DNA from: Dreissena polymorpha | Taxonomy: Eukaryota > Mollusca > Bivalvia > Myida > Dreissenidae | DNA: 64,000 nt | NCBI RefSeq assembly: GCF_020536995.1 | Contig: NC_068358.1 | Coordinates: forward strand, 2,542,043-2,606,042 | Direction: 5' to 3' | Shown: positions 26,501 to 38,554 of the stretch, piece by piece | How positions within the stretch are numbered: the stretch's first letter is position 1 | How the letters are laid out: every line of letters starts with the position of its first letter | Notes under the pieces: model-generated | Seen by the model: only the letters and a program-made list of their open reading frames with translations | What the model was told of the DNA's origin: nothing | The model's database searches: none | Translations under genes and position numbers: made by a program

Positions 26501-29416
26501 ATTTTGCATGATAAAAGTGCATGTAAAACAAGAACTTGAGTTTAGACATCAAGTGTGACAGACACACAGACACACAGACAGACAGACACACAGGGGTAAA
26601 TCAAATGTCTCTCAAACCAGTATTTTGTTTTAATAACATTACTAAGCTTAAAATAAGATTTTTTTTTTAATTGCATTAAAAATCTTACTTCAACAGAAAT
26701 AGTCCAAATTTATGCCTTTTCCATGCATTTTTTCGGTACTCTTAATTAAACTTGCGCATAAATTGCAGACCACTGCGCTAGTGTAAACACATAATTTCAA
26801 GTATTTGATTTATTTTAAAGAAAATTCGTTTACTTTTCACGATTCCCAGAAATTGTTGCAAGGAACAATCTGTGCGCGCACATCGCGAAAATATGAGACA
26901 TGCCGATATTCACATGTTCAGTGGGTATACCCTGTCCCGATTTGATGATAATTTTATCAAATCTTTGAATAGTAATATATATGCCGAAATTGTATTGGAA
27001 CAAATTGCGAACGTTGTTTTGTTTTGTTTTCAGTTCTTGAGCACTTTTTCATGTCAATGTTGCTCAAAAGAAGATCGACCGTTAAAACAGAAACTTATTA
27101 AATGGTAAATAAAAGTTATAAAAAAGTAAAATTAATCTTTCGGTTTCTCTAAATTTGTTCAGTGAATCGAATTTTCGAAGTTTTGTTGACCTCATGTCTA
27201 TTGCAATCGAGTACTCTCGCTTTTCGGATGTTACCTCTCGACTCAAGGTAAACATTGCGCGAAGTGTATGTCATTTGCGGATGTGTATGGAACTATCGGC
27301 TTTGTGTGGTTAAACACGCTCTAAATAAACAATTTTGACATGAATTAAACAGGAATGAAATAAATCTTTTTAGGTACATCGTTTATTGCGGCAATGTTTG
27401 AATTCATTCAGAAATTATTTTAGTTGTTTCCTTAACCGCTCGACTGAAGGTAATTGGAGGATATTGTTTTTCACAAGTCACATGCGGCAGCCATTTGTAA
27501 ACATTTACCTATAGCTAAATGTATCGATGAATTTCATAAGTTGAATGTATCTCCTTCAGCCAATCAAATAGCGCAGTTTATCACTTACAGTCAATGAAGC
27601 GTGCAGTTGAGCTGGCGAAGGTTAGATCGTCTGTACACATGCCTGGGGCTAATCACACAAATTGACAGCTGTTAATGGCCTAATTAGGGCCATATGACAG
27701 GAAATACACAAGTGGATTGGAACTGTAAGGGGATCTTTTTTTTTTAAATCATATATAGCCAGCCAGCTGGGGGGGGGGGGCTTTAGCCCCCTAGCCCCCC
27801 ACCTAAATACGCCTCTGATATTTTGGCGATGTTAAGGTCTTGCGTATTGAATTTCAATCTCGATAGAGCTAACAGAAATCAAAGCGCTGAAAGCCCCAGG
27901 CTAGATTAAGTGTGACGTAAACTGCATTTAGGATGTATTGTCCGAATTTCTCCCTTTCTCTGAATTTATGCGGATTGACCCTAGCGGTTGAGTGCAGAAA
28001 CTCAGAGACTGTAAGAAAAGACAATATTTGTGTATATACAACAGTGTACATAGACGGTGGAGGACTACACGATACTGGTGGTGGGAACGATAACCTTTTG
28101 TTTAACTCTACAGATCCACTTACCCTGATTAAGAACGGTGTACAGATTGTGCACTTTGTCTCACGTAGAACTTTTCGCGCTCGATTTGCACACTCGATCT
28201 GCGCAGTGAAATAACATATCCGGTTACTTCGTCTATTTCCGAGAATGATCGTGAATATTTATTTGTTTGTTTTTTTTTTTTTTTTTTTTTTTTCTGGAAT
28301 GTCTTGTTAACGCAAAATAAAAAAAATAATATTTAAACTATGTTTATAAATACCAAATATAATGTCTTAAAAATGTCTCAGAAAAAACTTATTCTTACTG
28401 TCTCCGTAAACACTCGTATCTTTTTGGCCTAGACCGTCAAGTGAGGAACTTATTCTAGCATGAATATGTAAACAAGAAAAACTATGTCGTAGCCAATGCT
28501 TAGCAATTTTGCTTCAATGATACGTTTTTACACTTTTTATAACACTAACATGTTATAGTTCTGTATTTACAAGACGGGTTATTGAGATCTGCGAAGAATT
28601 TCTTTTATTGCGCATGAATTAAGTGGTAAATCGGAGTTTTGGGGTTTGGTTTTTGGCAGCCTGCCAATCGAATGTTCAGAAATTTGTATCATTACTATGG
28701 CCTTGGGGCTACGCCATTTAAAGAAAAAACACGTGCGACTTATTGTAATCACATCAACGAAATTATTTAAAAAAAATGTACTCCTTCAATACTTTAATTG
28801 TAAACAAACATACACTTTTTAAGCAAAATGATGGTGGCTGAATTGACTGTCTTTATCTGGCTTCGTGACATCACAGCTGCTTATTTGGAAAAGGCCATTT
28901 TTCGCGACTATGAGTTATTCGCACTAAAAGGATATTGATGCCATCAAAATTTCAAAACATTCAAAAATAACGTTCATTTACTTCTTTTGATACTTATACA
29001 ATCTCATATTCAATAGTGTATCTGTTAAATAAGGAACACAAGGCTTAATAAATATGACTTTAGCTGATCCTCACTAGCTAATCAGGGACGACACTTTGCG
29101 CCTTCATTCAATTCTTCGTTTGAAGGATGTCTTTTCTTAACAAAAATCCAGTCAAGGCGGAAAGTGTCGTCCCTGATTACTTTAGCCTGTGTCAACTGTG
29201 GACTGCACAGGCTAATCTGGGACAACACTTAACGCACGTGCATTAAGCCCAGTTTTCTCAGAACGCGGCTCAATAAACAAGATATTATGTTTCCAGGGCG
29301 ACTACCACATCAACCTCAACCTGGTTGACAACGCCAGTCATCAGACGACACTCTGCATCGACATCATGGTAACCATCCACGAGCCGTGCTCGGGCCTCAG
29401 CTGCCTCTTTGGATAA
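23453..29416 (+). CDS. GM2A: GM2 ganglioside activator-like protein, four exons
   Basis: Exons 23453-23531, 24989-25184, 26120-26324 and 29297-29416 join in matching phases (1, 2, 0) with GT/AG borders to give 199 residues, near the human length of 193. A ~20-residue hydrophobic signal peptide is followed by FSW-x-x-C. Then come GPDPVEVPGD and PCINHIGSC, as in the ML-domain cup that lifts GM2 ganglioside for beta-hexosaminidase A in the lysosome. Cysteines 26, 85, 92, 98, 132 and 180 match six of the eight human disulfide cysteines. The two that pair in the human loop (125 and 136, from memory) are both missing, so one bond seems lost as a unit. A new C-x4-C pair (191, 196) stands at the C-terminus. 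N-glycosylation sequons are NSS at 125 and NAS at 172. A bivalve member could serve a different lipid. Introns carry MITEs, a long palindrome and a hAT-like element. Confidence 0.9.
24989..25184 (+). CDS. GM2A: GM2A-like coding exon 2
   Basis: Residues 27-91 and part of 92. It starts after GTGTCCAG and ends TCTTG|GTATAC in phase 2. It holds the first beta strands of the ML-type fold and cysteine 85. Confidence 0.87.
25213..25462. mobile_element. Palindromic MITE, diverged copy 3 (GM2A-like intron 2)
   Basis: Blocks GGGCTTAATGAATGTGCG, CCCTGATTAGCCTGTG and ACTTTACGCATGTGCAT are recognisable, and termini have decayed. It begins only ~30 bp after the exon 2 donor. Confidence 0.75.
25905..26087. 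repeat. 183 bp near-perfect palindrome next to GM2A-like exon 3
   Basis: TTGGGCGCGTGGCCAAGTCA and its complement TGACTTGGCCACGCGCCCAA bracket arms that pair through ACACTATCAATTTGTCATAA and TTTTTATCATT, with a short centre around ATATACTGTATAT. Only a few mismatches are seen. It ends 32 bp before the exon 3 acceptor. It looks like a palindromic MITE or foldback. Confidence 0.92.
26120..26324 (+). CDS. GM2A: GM2A-like coding exon 3
   Basis: Starts after TATTTTTCTAG, completes Cys92 and runs to residue 160, ending GCTGCG|GTAAGA in phase 0. It carries TYDDIC, a sequon (NSS), CPIP and the strand NAHIHIPSLP. Confidence 0.88.
26367..27817. mobile_element. Non-autonomous DNA transposon, hAT-like termini
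   Basis: Starts CAGAGGCGTATCCAG and ends AATACGCCTCTG, with a G-rich run inside the left end and a C-rich run inside the right end, as in many animal hAT-type elements. ATATT flanks both sides, but a full 8 bp target duplication is not clear. No transposase frame is seen in its 1.45 kb. A short ACACAGACAGACAG repeat lies near 26562-26590. Confidence 0.65.
27818..29064. other. GM2A-like intron 3, remainder
   Basis: Poly-T of about 26 near 28267-28293; otherwise no feature recognised. Confidence 0.4.
29065..29273. mobile_element. Palindromic MITE, 5'-incomplete copy 4
   Basis: Internal blocks and an intact right terminus (CAGTTTTCTCAGAACGCGGC) are present and the left terminus is lost. It ends 23 bp before GM2A-like exon 4, so part of the acceptor region is MITE-derived or squeezed by it. 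Confidence 0.85.
29297..29416 (+). CDS. GM2A: GM2A-like coding exon 4 (terminal)
   Basis: Begins GGCGACTACCACATC after GTTTCCAG and ends with TAA. It encodes residues 161-199 with Cys180, which pairs with the first cysteine in human GM2A, and the added C-x4-C tail. A possible poly(A) signal AATAAA lies ~160 bp further on. Confidence 0.87.
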   Translation, partial: GDYHINLNLVDNASHQTTLCIDIMVTIHEPCSGLSCLFG

Positions 29417-31195
29417 AAGTGATTGACATCAGATGATTAGGGATTGATTCCCGGCCATCGTGTTGGTTAATTTCTTGTGCACGATAAAAGATAAAACCGA
29501 TACCATTTTCACATATTTGATAACGTGCCTTACCTTTGTCACATGATTGTCTTCACATTTGCCCATACCCATATTCAAATAAAAAAATGAGTTACTGTTT
29601 ATCAAAATATTGCATACCGAATTCAACGTAATGAAAAGACATGTTCGAGTGATGCCTAACCTTCGTTTATAAACGAAGGGGAGTAATCAGTATTAACTGT
29701 TTGTTATTCTCCCTTGCTATTCGTTCTCGTCCTCATATTTCACATACTGAAAGCGTTTACATTTGGGGGCAGTCTACAGTTTTTCTTGAAAATCTCCAGG
29801 CCGACAACCACTGGTCTGCAAAACACCCTCAAAACAAGGCATTCAGTCACAACCTGAAAATAAATTCAAACAAAATTGAGTGCAGCTCATCAACAGCTTG
29901 AAAATGAAGCATAAAACAATGCAGAAAATGGACTTTAAATTGATATCTGGGGTAAAATAGACCTTTCCGGGGGTCTCGGAACTTGCCCGTAAAAAACCCA
30001 TTTTCAGATAAACCCGGCAATCACATCTATCTTTCCGGGTAACAATACGCACACAGTGTACAACTTGTGTTGTACTATCACAGCAAATGCTTTCAAACTT
30101 AGCCAAACAAAATGGGTCATTACCATTGAACTGTTTTGCACTAATTGTTAAAACATTGTTTTTTTGCATTCAAATTTGCTGTCTGCAAATATAAAGAATA
30201 CGTTTTCTAAGACATCCACTCACATACACTACAATAAAACAATGACATATTAAGTACATGTACATACTTGAGTTTACCGGTAATAGACGCGTTTCTGTGT
30301 TTCTAAATTGTATTTCGTGTATCATTCATGTCATACATTTACTTAGGCGATATGAATGGAAAAAAACTATTGATCGATACAGAGTCATGGTTTTTACTGA
30401 AGACTGAACACGGAACAAGTGCAACAGCCGGTGGTAATAATAAATATAACACATACATTTACTCGTAATCTTTATCAGCATGTTCGGACTAAAAATTCAT
30501 CATCCATTAGATAATAATAATGGTTTTAAAATGATTTCCGTGTGGAATAAGCTCCTATCACGTTGTTAGACATGGTGAACTTTACTGAAGAAAACGGGTA
30601 CGTACCGTTTCAAAGCGCAATGTTGTGAACGCATGAGCTTCCTGTGGAACCCGGCTGCACACAACTATACAACTTTAGGGACGTGTTGAATACAATTTTA
30701 AAGAAAGCACAGCAATTTGAAGAACACATTAGAATGCAAATAAGGAATGCAAATTACGGCGTGTCTGTCAAGTATTTCAATTACGTATTGGTGATATCAG
30801 TTAAGAACCCTTGGCCCTAAAATCCGATAAATCGCAAATAGAGGTTTCAAGCATCATAGTCGGAAAATTCTCATCGATTAAACTTAGAGAACTCGGCATC
30901 CGCGCGAGTGGCTCAATAAAGCGCCGTCTGTTGTCGTCTGCGAGCGAAATGTCGTCTGCGGCATCAAATTGAGAAGCTGTTGTGCACGGATTACATAGTT
31001 TAAAAAAAAACATTTACAGATGAGCAGGTACATGATTGTTGTTTGTGTGTGTATGTGTGTGTATAATTTGCGTGCACTTGCGTTACATAAACATTGTGTT
31101 AATGTTCTTTAACATGTACATATATGGGTATAAACCTGCTATTTATGTTTGTGATGTGTTTTTTTTAAATTTTGTTAATAATATTAATTCTAACT
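29417..31195. other. Intergenic, no gene recognised
   Basis: Holds the 3' end of the GM2A-like gene. Minus-strand frames near 29843-30169 and 30801-31013 show no family features and are not called. Confidence 0.45.
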
Positions 31196-31221
31196 AGAAA
31201 TGGCGCGGCAAAGGCCGACGC

Positions 31222-32525
31222 GTATCCCCACGGCGAATGTTTGACCTAGGTGTGCCCCAGGGTTGGTAATGGGGCCATGCATAGCTGAGATTGACCGTAT
31301 TGTCATAAGAGAAGTTTATCATCAATTAGAAGTGAATTGGTGTAGAAATGAAGAAGTTATAGTAAAAGGCAATTTTGGGTGGGTGTGACATATGTGGGCA
31401 GGGCGCCCCAGGGTTGGTAATTGTGCCATGCATAGTTGAGATTGACCGTATTGTCTTAAGAGAAGTTCAGTATCAATTTGAAGTGAATCGGTGTAGAAAT
31501 AAAGAAATTATAGTAAAAGGCAATTTTGGGTGGGTGTGGTCTATGTGGGCGGGGCGCCCCAGGGTTGGTAATGGGGCCATGCATAGTTGAGATTGACTGT
31601 ATTGTCATAAGAGAAGTTCAATATCAATTTGAAGCGAATCGGTGTAGAAATGAAGAAATTATAGTAAAGGCAATTTTGGGTGGGTGTGGTCTATGTGGGC
31701 GGGGCCCCAGGGTTGGTTATGGGGCCATGCATAGTTGAGATTGACCCTAATGTCATAAGAGAAGTTCAGTATCAATTTGAAGTGAATCGGTGTAGAAAAG
31801 AAGAAATTATAGTAAAGGCAATTTTGGGTGTGTGTGGTCTATGTGGGCGGGGCCCCAGGGTTGGTTATGGGGCCATGCATAGTTGAGATTGACCCTAATG
31901 TCATAAGAGAAGTTCAGTATCAATTTGAAGTGAATCCGTGTAGAAATGAAAAAATTATAGTAAATGGAATTTTTTGGTGGGTGTGGCCTATGTGGGCGGG
32001 CGCCCCAGGGTTGGGATTGGGGCCATGCATAGTTTAGATTGACCCTAATGTCATAACAAAAGTTCAGTATCAATTTGAAGTGAATCCGTGTAGAAATGAA
32101 AAAATTATAGTAGATGGAAATTTTTTGTGGGTGTGGCCTATGTGGGCGGGGCGCCCCAGGGTTGGGAATGGGGCCATGCATGGTTGAGATTGACCGTATT
32201 GTCATAAGAGAGGTCCAGTATCAATTTGAAGTGAATCGGTGTAGAAATAAAGAAGTAAATGTAAAATAACCTAAAAAAATGAGTGATAATTTCTGACGCG
32301 GCCCCACCCCAACCGCTAAAACTTTTGACCCAGGGGTCAGATCAAAATTCCAAATAGTGCAGGGTCGCACATATGCTCATAGCTACCATGTGTGTAAGTT
32401 TCAAGGTTCTAGTGCTTTTAGTGTAGGAGGAGATAGTGGCCAGGACGGACGGACAGACAGACGGACGGACAGCGGAGATAACCACAATATCCCCACCTTT
32501 TTTTCAAAAAGCGTGGGGATAACAA
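31222..32525. mobile_element. Element with ~150 bp tandem repeats and TATCCCCAC termini
   Basis: About seven copies of a ~150 bp unit (GGGGCCATGCATAGTTGAGA ... GTGAATCGGTGTAGAAAT ... GGGCGGGGCGCCCCAGGG) run from about 31.25 to 32.25 kb. A tail with GGACGGACAGAC repeats follows, with a hairpin-like end (TATCCCCACC ... GCGTGGGGATA). TATCCCCAC at 31223 and GTGGGGATA at the end are inverted. Short open frames repeat with the unit and are not genes. Confidence 0.8.
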
Positions 32526-33020
32526 TACCCGTACCTTAGTAGAAACTCTAATTGAACAATCCAATTACTTAAAAAGCTGTACGGATCAACGATTGAATGC
32601 GTATAGAATCAATTTTAGATCTGTTCCGATTTCTAAATAAGGCATATTATTTGAGTTCATTAGCCCTCCATTATTGTGTCTGAATGTGCAGCAGTTTTAA
32701 TGCTTGACTTTCAATTTCACATGCTACGTTAAGAAACAATCAATGGTGTGCAAAAAAATCGAATACATACAGTTTTGCTATTATAGCTGGCACGTTAATT
32801 AATTGACCCCTGACTTGCACATTTGGTCTTAAAATATCATTACGTATCGAGGCATTTACCCGTTTCGAAGTATTTTAAGTTACTGTAAATTCATTCTTAC
32901 TGATTTACAATTGGAGACGAAAGTAATGACGTAACAAACTGATAATTACACTTACAGTATTGGAGAGCTCGATTGGTATTGGTATTGGTAGCTAAGTCGA
33001 TTGGCGTTGTTAACGTTTTT

Positions 33021-33972
33021 ATGCCCCCGGTAGGGTGGCATATAGCAGTTGAACTGTCCGTCAGTATGTCGGTGTGTCAGTATGTCAGTCAGTCTGTCCG
33101 TCCGAAAAAAACTTTAACATCGGCCATAACTTTTTCAATATTGAAGATAACAACTTCATATTTGGCATGCATGTGTATCTCATGGAGCTGCACATTTTGA
33201 GTGGTGAAAAGTCAAGGTCATCCTTCAAGGTCAAATGTCAAATTTATGGCGTCTGTCCGTCCAAAAACTTTAACATTGGCCATAACTTTTTCAATATTGA
33301 AGATAGCAACTTGATACTTGGCATGCATGTGTATCTCATGGAGCTGAACATTTTGAGTGGTGAAAGGTCAAGGTCAAGGTCATCCGTCCGAAAACTTTAA
33401 CATTGGCCATAACTTTTTTTAATATTGAAGATAGCAACTTGATATTTGGCATGCATGTGTATCTCACGCAGTTGCACATTTTGAGTGGTGGAAGTTCAAG
33501 GTCAAGATCATCCTTCAAGGTCAAAGGTCAAAAAAAATATTCTAAGCGGCGTTTTCATGAAGCTGCACATTTTGAGTGGTGGAAGTTCAAGGTCACGGTC
33601 ATCCTTCAAGGTCAAGGTCATCCTTCAAGGTCAAAGGTAAAAAAAATAAAGCGTCGTTCTCATGAAGCTGCACATTTTGAGTGGTTAAAGTTCCAGGTCA
33701 AGGTCATCCTTCAAGGTTAAGGTCATCCTTCAAGGTCAAAGGTAAACAAAATTCAAAGCGGCGTTATCATGAAGCTGCACATTTTATGTGGTGGGAGTTC
33801 AAGGTCATGGTCATACGTCAAGGTCATCCTTCAAGGCCAAAGGTAAAAAAAATCATTCAAAGCGGCGTTCTCATAAAGCTGCACATTTTGAGTGCTGGAA
33901 GTTCAAGGTCAAGGTCATTCTTCAAGGTCAAAGGTCAAAAAAAAATTCAAAGCGGCGCAATAGGGGGCATTG
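33021..33972. mobile_element. ATGCCCCC...GGGGGCAT element with AAGGTCA-rich tandem repeats
   Basis: Inverted ends ATGCCCCC and GGGGGCAT. After a CTGTCCGTCC-type region come repeated modules: AACTTTAACATTGGCCATAA, GGCATGCATGTGTATCTCA, then GCTGCACATTTTGAGTGG followed by TCAAGGTCA clusters. No transposase. The module is rearranged in tandem several times, so frames through it are meaningless. Confidence 0.8.
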
Positions 33973-35010
33973 TGTTTCTGACGAACACACCTCTTGTTGT
34001 TTATATATTGAAATCTGACAATAAATGCTTATATAATTATCGTTGTCATTTTCCTGAACAATCGATAACTATCAGTTACTATAGGTTTACCTACATGACG
34101 ACGATTATGATGATGAGGAGAAAAGGGGATTAATGAATTGATGAAAATGATGCTGATAATTGCAGTTGTGATGGTGGTGGTGCTGGCGTTCGGTTTAGAT
34201 GTGTTGTTAATAATCCTAGTTAAGGTTTATGGTGAATGTATTGGAGGTTGTTGCTGTTACTGTGAATATGGTATTTTTTTTAATGTGTTGGTATAAGTGG
34301 TGGTAGGGGATGGTTGTAATTGTGTTGCAAGCGGTAGTGGTGTGTGTTCTTTTTGCGGTTGTTCATTTTGATTGTATAAACAATGCCACCCATTTGACAT
34401 CCAATAATGTCGCACTATTCATTACATGTCCAACATTTATTACAGACAATATCTGCTAATGGTCCCCATTATCTGACAGTTTAAGTGTCTGTAATGTTTA
34501 CTGTTATAACGTGTTTCAATATTTGTCAAACACTCGAACACGCACCGCACATGATCGCCTGTCGTATCCCAATTAAATATCGATATTTGGTCTGTAAATG
34601 GCGCATGTCTAGTTGTGATTCAGTGAGCCCATACTCATTATTCTAATCTGGATTAAAAGAATTGTTAAAACCGTACTATACGAAGTTAACTTGGGACTTA
34701 GTCAACTAAAGAAAAACATTGATAAAGCGGATATATAAACATAAATCATGTTCACTGGATAATTGTGAGTGTTTTTGTTTTTCGTCACTTTATTAATAAA
34801 ACAAATATTTAAAAAAAATCTAAATTGAATGCTTTTTAGAAACAAATTATTACGTTTTACACGATTCACTTATATGACAAGCGAAATACAATATCTTTAT
34901 TTTTTTCAAACAAAAAATGTATAATCTTTATCGACAAAAGAACAGTTGTGTTGACGTCGTTTGTTAATGTTGGGGCGTTGCAGTAATATGAGCAAGCAGC
35001 AATTAAATCG
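33973..35010. other. Low-complexity GAT- and GGT-rich stretch
   Basis: Short degenerate GATGATGA and GTGGTGGTG tracts near 34100-34340; no gene recognised. Confidence 0.5.
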
Positions 35011-35411
35011 GTATTATAACCAGACGTGTTTTATCTCATTGTTTTCGAAATGTATGATAGATGATGAAGTTAACTCCAGTTTTTAAGTGTTCACCGTATA
35101 CCGGCCCTCGTGGTATTATAACCAGAAGTTTTATCTCATTGTTTTCGAAATGTATGAAAGATGATGAAGTTAACTCCAGTTTTTAAGTGTTCACCGTATA
35201 CAGGCCCTTGTGGTATTATAACCAGAAGTGTTATCTCATTGTTTTCCAAAGATATGATAGATGATGACGTTGACTCAAGGTTTTAAGTGATCACCGTATA
35301 CCGGCCCTTGCGGTATTATAACCAGAAGTTTTATCTAATTGTTTTTGAAAGATTTGAAAGATGATGACGTTAACTCCAGTGTTTAAGTGATCACCGTATA
35401 CCGGCCCTTGC
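35011..35411. repeat. 100 bp tandem repeat, four copies
   Basis: Units start GTATTATAACCAGA and end CACCGTATACCGGCCCT. Copies start at 35011, 35113, 35213 and 35313; the third and fourth differ more (GATCACC for GTTCACC). Confidence 0.93.
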
Positions 35412-36533
35412 GACAATTATTTCTCCTCACGACGAACAATATCGAGTACGCTGCTAGTTAATACATGTATCACGTTACATCGGAACAATGTGAACATCTA
35501 ATCTCCGGCCGCATATATCATAACCCTGTCGAGTCGGAACGTGGCGCTGGCGTCGGAAATTAGATAACGTCTTCAAAACTGAACTCATAAAAAGCAATGT
35601 TATGTCGAGATATCAAAATAAAAATAAATTAGATTCCTACTCTGATTTTTTGTTTCAAGCAAATAACAAACAAATGGCATAAATGTTATGGATACACGAA
35701 GAAACATGTAAAGGTAGTGTCGCTTGAAAAATCGACGAAATTATGTTTGCAAATTTCCTTGTATCGTTTAATAATGTACTTATTAGCAAAGTAGCAACAT
35801 TTCTCACGCCCCCGTTTATACCCAACACAAAGTCAGATCGTATCTGACAGCATTTACGGTTGATGGCAAATGCTATGTCTACATTTGCCAATGAGTGTTC
35901 GATGTATGCGTATTCGTTTAAGAAAAGCAATTTAACGATGACGATGACTTTTAGCTGCAAGATCAAGCTTAAATTTGATCCATGGTGGTGACAGTGTCGT
36001 TCTTTTCTGTTTATTTTTATTTTTTCATTTATTTTTTTCGGGGTGGAGACGAATCCAAAAGTTCACCCACTTGCATCGGGCCGATAAAACTAATCGATAG
36101 CATGTTAAGTATACGTGTACGCCTTTTTGTACGATAAATGGCAATTTTATTTGTATCTTTAAATCTGTGCAATGTTTGTTTAATAGATTTTATAATTTAG
36201 TAAACAGAATGTATTCAAGTCACAAAACCGAATGTATTAAGGTCACTACCGAATGTATTCGAATCTCAATGACGGGTGTCTGTCTATTCTCAAAACTCAT
36301 TTTCTTGGCTTCGGTGACTTCGACTATCTCACCTTTTTCCTTTTGGAGACGTTCAACAGACAACAAATTGGTGATCGCAAATCAAATCAATGTGCTCAGA
36401 TCAATATTTATTTTATAGTTGTTAAGTTTAGAGTCTGATAAGAGTCTTGTGAGTTTACAAAACCGTCTGTTTTGTCACTTGACTGTCACTTGTATAATTT
36501 ATGTGTTAAAGGTACATATTTGTCCATGGTATG
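35412..36533. other. No gene recognised
   Basis: Only short frames without family features on either strand. Confidence 0.4.
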
Positions 36534-36793
36534 GACCGTGTTCTGTGAAAAGAGAGTTAAATGAATGCGCGTAAAGTGTCGTCACAGAATAGCCTGTGCA
36601 GTCCGCACAGGCTATCAGGGACGACACTTTCCGCTTTTATGATATTTTTCGTTTCAAGAAAGTATTTTCTTAACAAAAAAATAGTTAAGGCGGAAAAAAA
36701 GTCGTCCCTGATTAGCCTCGGCGGACTGCACAGGCTAATCTGGGACGACACTTTTCGCACATGCATTAAACCCCCTTTTCACAGGGCGAGGCT
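36534..36793. mobile_element. Palindromic MITE, copy 5
   Basis: Complete in outline: left end CGTGTTCTGTGAAAAG, two palindromic blocks, right end CCCCCTTTTCACAGGGCG. It belongs to the CTGTGAAAAG-terminus variant, as do copies 7 and, at its left end, 10. Confidence 0.87.
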
Positions 36794-36831
36794 TATGTTA
36801 AATCTTTTTGGGTATAAATATTCAATATTTG

Positions 36832-37015
36832 AGCCGCGCTCTGGTAACACGGGCTAAATGCATGAACGACAAATATCGTCCCAGGTTAGCCAGTGCAGTT
36901 AGGGCAGGCTTATCAGGGTCGACACTTTCTGTGTTTATGAAATGTTTCGTGTATAGAGGGTCTCTTCTAAACAAAAATGCAGTTTGTGTGAAAAGAATTG
37001 ACACTGATTACAACT
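36832..37015. mobile_element. Palindromic MITE, truncated copy 6
   Basis: Left end GAGCCGCGCTCTGG and first palindromic block are present but diverged; the second half is lost after about 37015. It lies ~40 bp from copy 5. Confidence 0.7.
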
Positions 37016-38420
37016 TTTTGCAAGTTTGATGAAAGAAACGCAGTCCCAATTATTAATCCCTTCCTAAAAATGCAAGTAGGGGTATCTTATCTACAATCTA
37101 CCTATACAGTAGATACGTTAGATGCGAATCACATACATACTGGTCTATCAATTCAATACACGCTGTTCCACATACAGCTTGCATTTAAATTTCATAAGTA
37201 TATCACTGTTCACTAAAGAAAACTACTCTTTAATCATTATATCATTCTTAATAATACATAATACAGAATTGCATAGACTTGAAATGTCTTATAAGAATAT
37301 TACACAAAAACAACAACAAGAGCGCCGATGGCGTTGAAAGGCTCTTTGCAAGATACAGGGAAGTTTCTGCTGAAGTAAATGTTAAAGGATTAGTAGTCTG
37401 AATGAAAATGTAAAAGGCTATCAAGAACAACACTATTGACATGCAATAAAAGTACCCTATCTCGCATGAAGCAGTAATATAATTGTCTCCCCTTGCTTTC
37501 AAGGTACGTAATTCTTTAAAGTTTGCCTTGTAGATGGTAATTTTCTGAAAATAACTCGCTTTTGCAAATAAAATAATTGTTTTACGAACGAAATTTGTTT
37601 TAGTTTCTAATAACGTTTTCACGTAGAACGGTCTTAGAAAAATTCAGTAAATATGGTATAAGCAATCTTCTTGGAAGAAAATGTTAGAAAAAAAGTTTCT
37701 AAATGAAAAAAAAGGAATTACGAAATACTATATTAAATATCTATTTCGTCTGCCCAAAATCAGGGAAGGCTTGGAAAACGACAACCGTTTCCCGTGTGAT
37801 TTTGAAATGCGGTATTGCAAATAGACTATAAACATTATAAACATCAAAAACGATATAAACATTTGTAAGCTCTTTAACGTTGCTTTGAGCCATATGCAAA
37901 ATGACTCAAGTTGTTTGTGTGCATTTTAAATAAATGTTTAATTATGACAGAAGTTACCAAGGAATTTACAGATTGGTCAAATTAATATTCAGCATCCAGT
38001 TTATTCCTAAATAATAAAAAATGTGTGTTAGTTCTGTTGTTGGCTTGTTGTGTTTTTTACGGGAGCATCTCCCGTCACGCATGTCCAACCCATGAATGTA
38101 AAATATTCCACAAAAATTGCAAAAAAATGTAAAGCTTCATATACAACTTTTTTATATACAAATAATCTTCAGGCGCCAATAAATTAATGAATATTTTAAT
38201 GCGTATTTTTTAATAGACGAAGCAGACAACAAAAATCTAGATGATTGATTCTATACATTACTTCCGGTAGAGCAATAAGTCATGTACCTACAGTTGTTTA
38301 TAGCTTTTTCGGATAAACATAAACAGCAATATACGGCCATATTACTTCAGAATTTATGACACCAATTACCCCATAAAAGTAAGTCGTTTGGATATTAATA
38401 TTACGTAATAAGTTTTTGAA
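37016..38420. other. No gene recognised
   Basis: AT-rich; a minus-strand frame near 37248-37622 has no recognisable features and a composition like its surroundings. Confidence 0.4.
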
Positions 38421-38554
38421 ATATTTATTTTTCTTTCAATGATTTCCATTTACCGGGGTACTTCCATTACTGTTGAACGAATGGAAATATTATTTTTCTA
38501 TCAATGATTTCCATGTACCGGGGTACTTCCATTAATATTGTTGTCGAACGAATG
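38421..38554. repeat. 67 bp tandem duplication
   Basis: Two copies of a unit containing TCAATGATTTCCAT, ACCGGGGTACTTCCATTA and GAACGAATG. The second has a short insertion before GAACGAATG. Confidence 0.9.

Noticed and set aside
29843-30169. 108-residue minus-strand frame
   Set aside because: No domain, composition like intergenic DNA, no splice or promoter support.
31375-32037. Series of ~70-residue frames with Gly/Cys/Trp motifs
   Set aside because: They recur with the ~150 bp tandem unit and shift frame between units.
33074-34133. Frames of 75-150 residues rich in Lys/Arg/Ser
   Set aside because: Translation of the AAGGTCA tandem element; no coding constraint.
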